A DNA stretch of 64,000 nt from an uncultured Chloroflexota bacterium (GTDB taxonomy: Bacteria > Chloroflexota > Anaerolineae > Anaerolineales > Anaerolineaceae): assembly GCA_902791025.1 (NCBI GenBank), contig CADATZ010000002.1, forward strand, positions 1-64,000. Direction: 5' to 3'. A program made the translations under genes and the position numbers. Below the pieces are notes generated by a model. That model saw nothing but the letters and a program-made list of their open reading frames with translations. It did not search any database and was not told the DNA's origin. Positions within the stretch are counted from its first letter, which is position 1; each line of letters begins with the position of its first letter. Shown piece after piece: positions 1 to 6,817 of the stretch.

Positions 1-88
<88 letters not shown>

Positions 89-242
89 TTCTTTCATCAA
101 CCTTTCGGTTGGTCTTTACTTTTTCACGGATCTATTCGCCGGAATTGTCTGGTTTGTTTTTATTTCTGCTGCTTCTCAATTGTCAAGGTTCTCTTTTTTC
201 GTTTCCCCGTTCGTTTCTCCGTTTCGTGGGCAACAGTCATTT

Positions 243-270
243 ATTATATGCACTCTTTTTATCCTGTCAA
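243..270 (-). promoter_or_regulatory. 16S rRNA promoter, sigma70-type
   Basis: On the minus strand a perfect TTGACA (-35, 265-270) is separated by 16 bases from a perfect TATAAT (-10, 243-248). An A/T-rich stretch upstream of the -35 (271-306) could be an UP element. Transcription should start near 236, giving a leader of about 150 bases before the 16S. A second TTGACA at 181-186 lacks a good -10. The 12-base word ATTTGTGACATT at 295-306 recurs upstream of the thiolase promoter. Confidence 0.85.
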
Positions 271-329
271 GTGCTTTTTTAAAAGTCATGATAAATTTGT
301 GACATTCTTTTTTTTTGGTTTTTTTTAGG

Positions 330-385
330 GGTCAGGATTCAGGATTCAGGGGCCAGAAGTCAGTGGTCAGGGGGCAGTGTTTAGC
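330..385. repeat. Degenerate heptamer repeat, one arm (element 1)
   Basis: Eight consecutive 7-base units with consensus NNTCAGN run in perfect phase from 330 to 385 (GGTCAGG, ATTCAGG, ATTCAGG, GGCCAGA, AGTCAGT, GGTCAGG, GGGCAGT, GTTTAGC). It lies between the 16S promoter and the 3' end of the butyryl-CoA operon. Unlike the other elements of this kind in the window, no clear inverted second arm is seen. Nothing coding is evident in 89-461. Confidence 0.75.
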
Positions 386-415
386 AAGAGGGCGGGGACG
401 GACCTGAAGGTCCGA

Positions 416-450
416 CCCCTGTGACAGTTTCGAGGGAACCGTCACAGGGG
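416..450 (-). terminator. Hairpin after etfA, probable terminator
   Basis: CCCCTGTGAC (416-425) pairs perfectly with GTCACAGGGG (441-450), and the stem extends inward with wobble pairs. It begins 11 bases after the etfA stop codon. No U-tract follows on the minus strand, so it may be a 3'-stabilising or Rho-assisted end. A second small hairpin (GGACC-TGAA-GGTCC, 400-413) follows it. Confidence 0.6.
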
Positions 451-461
451 ATTGAATGAGA

Positions 462-1550
462 TTATTTTGCCCGTTCGGCTTCGATGGATTTGATGAGATC
501 GGGGACAACTTTGAAGAGGTCACCGACAATTCCATAATCCGCGACACCGAAAATCGGGGCTGATTCGTTTTTATTCACAGCGATGATCAGTTCGGAATCT
601 TCCATACCGGCAACATGCTGGATGGCACCGGAAATACCGAGGGCAACATAGACCTTCGGATGGACGGTCTTACCGGTCTGCCCGACCTGATGATCAGAGC
701 TGATCCATCCCGCATCTACAACGGCACGGGAGGCACCAACCACACCACCAAGGGCATCGGCCAGTTTTTCCGCTAACTTGATACCTTCCTCAACATTCTT
801 ACTGATGCCGCGTCCGACTGAAACGACCACGTTGGCACCGATCAGGTCAACCATCTTCTTTGCGGCTTTTTCCACACTCAGGACTTCCACATGGATATCT
901 TCTTCAGAAATGGAGAAAGCCGGCTTGATGATCTGGCAAGCATCTGCTTTTGCCTGATCAAATTCTGCTTTTTTCATAACACCGGGGCGAACTGTGGACA
1001 TCTGCGGGCGGAAGCGCGGGCAGATAATGGTCGCCATCATGTGACCACCGAATGCCGGGCGGGTCATCTTCAGATTGCGGTCATTTTCATCCAGGTTCAC
1101 GTTTTCAACATCCAGCGTACTGGACTTGCGCAGAAACTCGATATATTCTTTGGTATCCACATCCAAATGAGTGGCATCCGCGGTAAGGCCGGTATGCAGA
1201 CGAGCCGCACAGCGGGGACCGAGGTCACGGCCGATATTGGTTGCACCCATCAGCAGGGCTTCGGGTTTGTACTCATTGACCAGGTCACATAGTACCTTGG
1301 TATAAGCATCGGTGGTATATACCGCAAGGAGCGGATCATCACAGACGATCACTTCATCCGCACCGTACCCGCCAAGTTCCTTCGCGGCGGCTTCCATACC
1401 GTCGCCAAGAACCACACCGGTCACTTTGCAGCCGATCTCTTTTGCCAGACGGGCCGCTTCGCTGACCAGTTCAAAATCAGTGGGCATCAATTCGCCATTG
1501 CGCTGCTCGCAGAATACCCAAATCCCCTTGTAATCTGAAAAGTCAGTCAT
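462..1550 (-). CDS. etfA: Electron transfer flavoprotein, alpha subunit
   Basis: A 362-residue protein that binds FAD and passes electrons between EtfB and butyryl-CoA dehydrogenase. The N-terminal two thirds form the adenine-nucleotide-like fold. The C-terminal FAD domain shows the family motifs in order: VGRGI, SRAVVDAGW, QTGKTV and the SGAIQH stretch. The start has a strong ribosome site (AGGAGG, 8 bases upstream). It follows etfB by 13 bases and is the last gene of the thl-crt-hbd-bcd-etfBA operon, so it probably forms the cytoplasmic Bcd-Etf complex. Whether that complex bifurcates electrons to ferredoxin, as in clostridia, cannot be decided from sequence alone. Confidence 0.96.
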   Translation of the reverse strand: MTDFSDYKGIWVFCEQRNGELMPTDFELVSEAARLAKEIGCKVTGVVLGDGMEAAAKELGGYGADEVIVCDDPLLAVYTTDAYTKVLCDLVNEYKPEALLMGATNIGRDLGPRCAARLHTGLTADATHLDVDTKEYIEFLRKSSTLDVENVNLDENDRNLKMTRPAFGGHMMATIICPRFRPQMSTVRPGVMKKAEFDQAKADACQIIKPAFSISEEDIHVEVLSVEKAAKKMVDLIGANVVVSVGRGISKNVEEGIKLAEKLADALGGVVGASRAVVDAGWISSDHQVGQTGKTVHPKVYVALGISGAIQHVAGMEDSELIIAVNKNESAPIFGVADYGIVGDLFKVVPDLIKSIEAERAK

Positions 1551-1563
1551 CTTTCGTTCCTCC

Positions 1564-2358
1564 TTAGATCAGGTGCTTTTCAGCAAGAATTGCCGCGAGC
1601 TTTGCAGCCGCATCGTCCCCGTTCAGCATCGCGCCGGAACCCTTTTGCGGAGGTGTAAATGCCTTGAAGACGTTGGTGGGAGACCCCTTGAGCCCGATAG
1701 TATCTGTTTCAATGAGCGGGTCATCCTTGAGTGCTTCATAATCGAAAACTTCTATTTCCTTGTCAAAGCATTCGAAAATACCTTTGACGTTCATATAACG
1801 CGGCTGGTTCAGTTCCTTGATGCAGGTGATCAGACAGGGAGTCTCCACACGGAGCATCATAAAACCATCTTCCAGCATTCGCTTGACGATAAGCTGATTG
1901 CCGTCCTTTTTGATCTCTGCTGCATAGGAAACCTGAGGCAGATGCAGTTTTTCCGCAATTTGCGGGCCAACCTGGGCAGTGTCACCATCAATTGCCTGAC
2001 GACCGCAGAAGACAATATCTTCCGGGCCAACGCCGACACGATTGACAGCCGCTGCCAGAATCTGACTGGTAGCAAAGGTATCGGAACCGCCGAATTCACG
2101 TCCGCTGACAAGAATGGCACGATCCGCACCGCGTGCGAGCAGTTCACGGAGCATTCCTTCCGCCGGAGCAGGTCCCATGCTGATGACCACAACTTCGCAT
2201 CCGGTTTCATCCTTGAGCTGCAGGGCAGCTTCGAGCGCATTGAGGTCATCGGGGTTGGTAACAACATCCATGGAGGCACGATCGAGAGTGCCGTCCGGTT
2301 TATAGGCCACTTTTCCGGAAGTATCCGGTACCTGTTTCACACAAACAATAGCTTTCAT
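1564..2358 (-). CDS. etfB: Electron transfer flavoprotein, beta subunit
   Basis: A 264-residue partner of EtfA. It starts with the typical MKAIVCVKQVPDT and contains the ETF-beta signature region around residues 115-145 (VFCGRQAIDGDTAQVGP), which binds the second nucleotide: AMP in mitochondrial-type, FAD in bifurcating-type proteins. Length fits the family (about 250-265). The gene lies 14 bases after bcd and 13 before etfA, so it is co-transcribed and its product should be present in equal amount with EtfA. The order bcd-etfB-etfA is that of clostridial butyryl-CoA operons. Confidence 0.96.
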   Translation of the reverse strand: MKAIVCVKQVPDTSGKVAYKPDGTLDRASMDVVTNPDDLNALEAALQLKDETGCEVVVISMGPAPAEGMLRELLARGADRAILVSGREFGGSDTFATSQILAAAVNRVGVGPEDIVFCGRQAIDGDTAQVGPQIAEKLHLPQVSYAAEIKKDGNQLIVKRMLEDGFMMLRVETPCLITCIKELNQPRYMNVKGIFECFDKEIEVFDYEALKDDPLIETDTIGLKGSPTNVFKAFTPPQKGSGAMLNGDDAAAKLAAILAEKHLI

Positions 2359-2372
2359 CGATCCTGCTTCCC

Positions 2373-3542
2373 TTATCTCAAAATAGCACCGGAGATGACC
2401 ATCATCTGGACTTCGCTGGTACCTTCGTAAATTTCCGTGATTTTGGCGTCGCGCATCATCCGTTCAATCGGATAATCGCGGGTATAACCGTAACCGCCAA
2501 AGAGCTGCAGACAGCGGCGGGTCACATCACTGGCTGTGCGGGAGGCAATAAGTTTCGCTTCCGCGGCTTCAACACTGAAGCGGATCTTTTCGCCGTTCAT
2601 GGCACGCTGCTTGGTTTCCGCAGCATTATAGACCAGGAACTTCGCGGCATCAATGCGGGCTTTCATTTCTGCCAATTCAAACTGGGTATTCTGAAAATCC
2701 GCAATGGCCCGGCCGAATTGTTTGCGTTCCTTGACATAAGCGATCGTTTCAGCCAGAGCGCCTTCCGCAATACCGAGAGCCTGGGCGGCAATACCGATAC
2801 GACCGCCATCGAGAGATGTCATCGCAAGCTGGAAGCCTTTCCCCTTGACACCAAGCAGATTTTCTTTCGGAACAATGCAGTCTTCGAAGATCAGTTCGCA
2901 GGTGGAAGAGCCGCGAATACCCATCTTGTCTTCCGGTTTTCCGACCGAAAAGCCGGGGAATGTCCGTTCAACAAGGAAGGCGGAAATTTCCTTGGTCATA
3001 CGTCCGCGCTTGTCGGGAACCTGACCGGTGATAGCGATGACAATAAAGAGATCCGCATACCCGGCATTGGTGATGAAGATCTTGGAACCATTGAGCACCC
3101 AGTGATCTCCGGCATCTACTGCCACAGTCTGCTGTCCCTGGGCGTCTGTACCGGCACCCGGTTCTGTCAGACCGAATGCTCCGAGCCATTCACCGCTCAG
3201 CAGCTTCGGCAGATATTTTTGTTTCTGTTCTTCTGTCCCGAATTCATAAATGGGGGCAGCGCAGAGGCTTGTATGAGCCGAAAGGATCACGCCGGTCGTT
3301 CCGCAGACCTTGCTCATTTCTTCGACTGCCATCACATAGGACAGTACGTCACCGCCGGCTCCGCCATATTGTTTCGGAAAGTAAATGCCCATCATTCCCA
3401 GTTTTGCCATTTTTTCAACGGTTTCTTTCGGGAAATATTCTTCAGCATCAACCTTTTTGGCGAGCGGCTTGACTTCATTTTCAGCAAATTCGCGGTACAT
3501 TTTCTGCGCCATCTGCTGCTGTTTGGTCAGGTTGAAATCCAT
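2373..3542 (-). CDS. bcd: Short-chain acyl-CoA dehydrogenase (butyryl-CoA dehydrogenase type)
   Basis: A 389-residue FAD enzyme converting crotonyl-CoA to butyryl-CoA, or the reverse in beta-oxidation. Visible are the GAFGLTEPGAGTDA block (about residues 130-145), the ITNAGYAD segment, the C-terminal QLFGGYGYTRDYP signature, and the catalytic base Glu373 in the IYEGTSEVQ motif, placed as in butyryl-CoA dehydrogenases. A start at ATG 3542 gives full family length. A GC-rich hairpin lies in the 90-base gap to hbd. With EtfAB next door, ETF is the obvious electron partner. Confidence 0.95.
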   Translation of the reverse strand: MDFNLTKQQQMAQKMYREFAENEVKPLAKKVDAEEYFPKETVEKMAKLGMMGIYFPKQYGGAGGDVLSYVMAVEEMSKVCGTTGVILSAHTSLCAAPIYEFGTEEQKQKYLPKLLSGEWLGAFGLTEPGAGTDAQGQQTVAVDAGDHWVLNGSKIFITNAGYADLFIVIAITGQVPDKRGRMTKEISAFLVERTFPGFSVGKPEDKMGIRGSSTCELIFEDCIVPKENLLGVKGKGFQLAMTSLDGGRIGIAAQALGIAEGALAETIAYVKERKQFGRAIADFQNTQFELAEMKARIDAAKFLVYNAAETKQRAMNGEKIRFSVEAAEAKLIASRTASDVTRRCLQLFGGYGYTRDYPIERMMRDAKITEIYEGTSEVQMMVISGAILR

Positions 3543-3575
3543 TCTTTATTCTCCATTGGATCGTGCAGCATAGCT

Positions 3576-3616
3576 GCCGGGCATCTGTGCGGGCTTCGCC
3601 GCAGCAGCTACCCGGC
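3576..3616 (-). other. Intercistronic hairpin between hbd and bcd
   Basis: GCCGGG (3576-3581) pairs with CCCGGC (3611-3616), with further TGCGG/CCGCA pairing inside. It sits in the only long gap (90 bases) of the thl-etf operon. A role in mRNA processing or stability, giving bcd-etf transcripts their own 5' end, is inference; no promoter is evident. Confidence 0.45.
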
Positions 3617-3632
3617 CCATGTGCTTTTTTAT

Positions 3633-4505
3633 TTAAAGTTCGTCGACCGGGGTCTTCGTTCCGTCAGCGTTATAGACATAGAAACCGCGTCCGGTCTTGC
3701 GGCCGAGATTGCCGCCGCGGACCATCTTGCGCAGGATCGGGCAGGCGCGGTATTTGCTGTCACCGGTTTCAGTATAGAGAACATCCATGATCGCCAGGCA
3801 AATATCCAGTCCAACGAAGTCACCGAGTTCCAATGGTCCCATCGGATGGTTGGCACCAAGCTTCATAGCAGTGTCGATACCGGCGATATTGGAAACACCT
3901 TCCATCTTGATGAATGCGGCTTCATTGATCATCGGGATCAGAATGCGGTTGACAACAAAGCCGGCAGCTTCATTGACCTGTACAGGATCCTTACCCAATT
4001 CCACAGCGATCTCTTTGATTTTTGTGACCATCTCCGGAGTGGTATTTTCACCGGCGATGACTTCAACGAGTTTCATGCGATCAGCAGGATTGAAGAAATG
4101 CATCCCGATCAGCGGACGGGTGAGTCCCTTGCCAATTTCCGTAATGGAAAGGCTGGATGTGTTGGAAGCAAAAATACATTCCGGTTTGCAGATTTTATCC
4201 AGTTCGCCAAAGGTGATCTGCTTGACAGACATATTTTCAAACGCGGCTTCAACGATCAGGTCGCAGTCAGCGCAGAGATCTTCCTTGAGACCGGCTTTGA
4301 TGCGGGAAAGAATGGTGTCCACTTTTTCCTGATCCATTTTTCCTTTCGCGACCAGTTTTGCATAACCGCCAGCGATCTTCTTCAGCCCGTTATCAGCAAA
4401 TGCCTGATCAATGTCACAAAGTGCGACTTCATATCCATCCACCTGAGCAAACGCTTTGGCAATACCCTGCCCCATGGTACCGGCACCAATAATTCCAACT
4501 TTCAT
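3633..4505 (-). CDS. hbd: 3-hydroxybutyryl-CoA dehydrogenase
   Basis: A 290-residue cytoplasmic oxidoreductase that reduces acetoacetyl-CoA to (S)-3-hydroxybutyryl-CoA. The dinucleotide-binding GAGTMG motif is at residues 7-12. The SNTSSLSIT segment (about 114-122) and catalytic His136 in GMHFFNP match the family, and the C-terminal dimerisation domain has the usual RPLELGDFVGLD-like segment (GPLELGDFVGLD here). The length is that of the bacterial short form without a fused crotonase. An AGGAGG ribosome site precedes ATG 4505. It lies 11 bases from crt and is clearly in the same operon. Confidence 0.95.
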   Translation of the reverse strand: MKVGIIGAGTMGQGIAKAFAQVDGYEVALCDIDQAFADNGLKKIAGGYAKLVAKGKMDQEKVDTILSRIKAGLKEDLCADCDLIVEAAFENMSVKQITFGELDKICKPECIFASNTSSLSITEIGKGLTRPLIGMHFFNPADRMKLVEVIAGENTTPEMVTKIKEIAVELGKDPVQVNEAAGFVVNRILIPMINEAAFIKMEGVSNIAGIDTAMKLGANHPMGPLELGDFVGLDICLAIMDVLYTETGDSKYRACPILRKMVRGGNLGRKTGRGFYVYNADGTKTPVDEL

Positions 4506-4516
4506 GTGATTTCCTC

Positions 4517-5299
4517 CTAATTGTTTGTGAAGACCGGTTTCGGCTTCGGTTTTTCGCGGCTCAGGAAGCAGGACATACCTTCCACCTGGTCGTGTGTTTC
4601 AAAGGTGGAGCCGAAGAGTTTTTCTTCAATGGCAACGCCTTCATCGATTGAAACCTGCAAGCCTTCATTGATGGCCTGTTTGCAGGCGCGCACCGCTATG
4701 GGTGCATTTTTGGCAATTTTCGTCGCCAGCTTGAGCGCTGCCGCCATCAGCTCCTGCTGCGGGTAAACCGCATTGACAAGACCGATGCGCAGTGCTTCTG
4801 CTGCGTCAAAATTGATAGCGGAATAAATGACCTGTTTCGCCATACCGGGGCTGACCAGCCGGGCCAAGCGCTGTGTACCGCCGAACCCCGGGGTGATGCC
4901 CAATCCGACTTCAGGCTGACCAAAGAGTGCGTTATCGGAGCAGATGCGGATGTCGCAGCTCATCGCCAGTTCATTACCGCCGCCAAGGGCGAAACCATTC
5001 ACCGCGGCGATGACGGGGATGGGGAATTTTTCGATCATCAGGAAAATGTCGTTGCCCAATTTACCGAAAGCTTCGCCTTCTGCTTTTGTCATCGTGCTCA
5101 TGGAAGCGATATCCGCTCCGGCAACAAAGCTTTTTTCACCGGCACCGGTGAGGATAATACAGCGAACCGTTTCCTGGTCGACTGCTTCAAAAGCAGCCTT
5201 CAGCTCTTCAAGAACTTCCGGATTCAGTGCGTTCAATGCCTGGGGGCGGTCAATGGTGATGATCTCGACCGCATCCTGGGTTTCAGTTTTAATATACAT
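4517..5299 (-). CDS. crt: Enoyl-CoA hydratase (crotonase)
   Basis: A 260-residue hydratase that dehydrates 3-hydroxybutyryl-CoA to crotonyl-CoA. The oxyanion-hole region GADIASM (61-67) and the ALGGGNELAM segment are present. Both catalytic glutamates are in place: Glu110 and Glu130 (the latter in FGQPEVGLG). The length is typical for the hexameric crotonase family. It lies between thl (19 bases upstream) and hbd (11 bases downstream), which gives it the crotonase role in C4 metabolism rather than a general one. Confidence 0.95.
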   Translation of the reverse strand: MYIKTETQDAVEIITIDRPQALNALNPEVLEELKAAFEAVDQETVRCIILTGAGEKSFVAGADIASMSTMTKAEGEAFGKLGNDIFLMIEKFPIPVIAAVNGFALGGGNELAMSCDIRICSDNALFGQPEVGLGITPGFGGTQRLARLVSPGMAKQVIYSAINFDAAEALRIGLVNAVYPQQELMAAALKLATKIAKNAPIAVRACKQAINEGLQVSIDEGVAIEEKLFGSTFETHDQVEGMSCFLSREKPKPKPVFTNN

Positions 5300-5318
5300 T
5301 CACAACTCCTGACTGGAA

Positions 5319-6509
5319 TTAATCCATCTCAACAATGGCTGCGCAGCCCATGCCGCCGCCGATACACAGGGTGGCCAGGCCCTTTTTCGCGCCGCGATGC
5401 TTCATCGCATACAACAGGGTGACGAGAATACGGCAGCCAGATGCTCCGACGGGGTGACCGAGAGCAATGGCGCCGCCATTCACGTTGACTTTTTCCATAT
5501 TGAATTTCAATTCACGGGCAACCGCGACAGATTGCGCGGCGAAAGCTTCATTAGCTTCGATGAGGTCAAAATCATCGATGGTCATGCCGGTCTTCGCCAT
5601 GACTTTCTTCGTGGCTTCAACAGGACCGATTCCCATAATGGAGGGTTCTACACCGGCAAGTGCACCGCAGACCCAGGTTGCCATCGGGGTAACACCCAGC
5701 TCTTTAGCCTTTGATTCGCTCATCAGCACCACCGCTGCGGCACCATCATTGATAGCGCTGGAATTTCCTGCAGTGACCATACCATCGGGTTTGAAAGCCG
5801 GCTTCAATTTCGCAAGGCCTTCCATGGTAGTTCCGGGACGGTTACCTTCATCAGTATCGAAGATGATATCGCCCTTTTTATTCTTGATGACGACTGGGAC
5901 GATTTCATCTTTGAAAGCGCCGGTGGCCTGTGCTTTTTCACATTTCTCCTGAGAAGCGACTGCAAAAGCATCCAGATCTTCACGGGTCAGGCCCCACTGC
6001 TCGCAGATATTTTCAGCAGTAATACCCATATGAACGTTACTGAAGACATCCCACAGCGCATCATTGACCATGGTGTCGACCAGTTCGCTCTTTCCCATCG
6101 GGTACCCCATGCGGTAGCCATAGCGGCCTTTCATCATCGCAAAAGGAGCCATGTCCATATTTTCAGTACCACCGCAGACGACCACATCAGCATCACCGCA
6201 CTGGATCATACGGGCACCGGTGTTGACAGCATCCAGACCGGAACCGCAGACAACATTGATGGTCACTGCTGGGGTTTTCACCGGGATGCCGGCCTTGATG
6301 GAAGCCTGACGGGCAATATTCTGTCCCTGACCTGCCTGGATCACACAGCCCATATACACCTGGTCCACTGCATCAGGGGTGATGCCGGCACGGGCGATAG
6401 CTTCTTTGATGACAATTGAACCTAATTCAGCCGCGGAGGTGTTTTGAAGGGTCCCGCCGAATTTGCCAATAGCTGTTCTGCATGCTGATGCAATAATAAC
6501 CTTTTCCAT
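5319..6509 (-). CDS. thlA: Acetyl-CoA acetyltransferase (thiolase)
   Basis: A thiolase condensing two acetyl-CoA to acetoacetyl-CoA, the first step toward butyryl-CoA. I set the start at ATG 6509 (MEKVIIAS), because AAGGAG lies 5-10 bases upstream; an upstream in-frame ATG at 6542 would add 11 atypical residues. With this start (396 residues) the catalytic triad is Cys88 (NVVCGSGL), His352 (GHPVGASG) and Cys382 (CIGGGMG), as in biosynthetic thiolases. It is the first gene of the six-gene operon, directly behind the promoter at 6580-6608. Confidence 0.95.
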   Translation of the reverse strand: MEKVIIASACRTAIGKFGGTLQNTSAAELGSIVIKEAIARAGITPDAVDQVYMGCVIQAGQGQNIARQASIKAGIPVKTPAVTINVVCGSGLDAVNTGARMIQCGDADVVVCGGTENMDMAPFAMMKGRYGYRMGYPMGKSELVDTMVNDALWDVFSNVHMGITAENICEQWGLTREDLDAFAVASQEKCEKAQATGAFKDEIVPVVIKNKKGDIIFDTDEGNRPGTTMEGLAKLKPAFKPDGMVTAGNSSAINDGAAAVVLMSESKAKELGVTPMATWVCGALAGVEPSIMGIGPVEATKKVMAKTGMTIDDFDLIEANEAFAAQSVAVARELKFNMEKVNVNGGAIALGHPVGASGCRILVTLLYAMKHRGAKKGLATLCIGGGMGCAAIVEMD

Positions 6510-6579
6510 AAAAATTCTCCTTATTATGAACTGCATATCCACAGCCGGGTGCAGATATGATATTTTTATTGTTAATTCG

Positions 6580-6608
6580 ATTTTATTTGCAAACGTTTAC
6601 AGAGTCAA
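6580..6608 (-). promoter_or_regulatory. Promoter of the thl-crt-hbd-bcd-etfBA operon
   Basis: TTGACT (-35, 6603-6608), a 17-base spacer and TAAAAT (-10, 6580-6585) on the minus strand, with a start near 6573 and about 64 bases of leader. The spacer is occupied by a LacI/CcpA-type dyad (6588-6601), and an imperfect Rex-like dyad lies 6 bases upstream of the -35 (6615-6632). Confidence 0.75.
6588..6601. promoter_or_regulatory. cre/LacI-family operator in the thl promoter spacer
   Basis: TGCAAACGTTTACA differs from the CcpA cre consensus TGWAANCGNTNWCA at one position and has the AACGTT core of LacI-family operators. Lying between -35 and -10, a bound repressor would block polymerase. The regulator is not in this window. 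Confidence 0.5.
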
Positions 6609-6614
6609 GTCTAT

Positions 6615-6632
6615 TTGTGACATTTTGAACAA
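6615..6632. promoter_or_regulatory. Possible Rex (NADH-sensing) site upstream of thl
   Basis: The 18-base sequence TTGTGACATTTTGAACAA keeps the TTGTGA half of the Rex consensus, with the less perfect half GAACAA at the right spacing. Rex is known to control thl-crt-bcd-etf-hbd operons in clostridia. The second half-site has mismatches, so this is a candidate only. Confidence 0.35.
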
Positions 6633-6703
6633 TCAATAGATAAAAATCATTGATACGTTAATTATATAACATTTTTTGCATGTCATTTGTAATATGTGAA
6701 GAT

Positions 6704-6811
6704 GGGAGTTGGAAGTTGGAAGTTACAAGTTGGAAGTTTGTTGTTTAAAAACAAGTCGGAAGTTATAAACTTACAACTTCCAACTTACAACTTACAACTT
6801 ATAACTTAAAA
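6704..6811. repeat. Degenerate heptamer repeat with inverted arms (element 2)
   Basis: The left arm has units of the form NNAAGTT (GGGAGTT, GGAAGTT, GGAAGTT, ACAAGTT, GGAAGTT). The right arm has the complement AACTTNN repeated about six times. The arms can pair around a centre near 6755. The element fills the space between the C25-peptidase gene end and the thl promoter region. It carries no ORF of note. Confidence 0.8.
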
Positions 6812-6817
6812 CTGTAT

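Noticed and set aside
157-186. Second rRNA promoter (TTGACA at 181-186)
   Set aside because: The only -10 at a usable distance is TAAAAA after 18 bases, which is too weak to call.
2718-4520. Plus-strand open frame of 600 codons across bcd and hbd
   Set aside because: It spans two genes with unambiguous enzyme motifs on the other strand and resembles no protein family.
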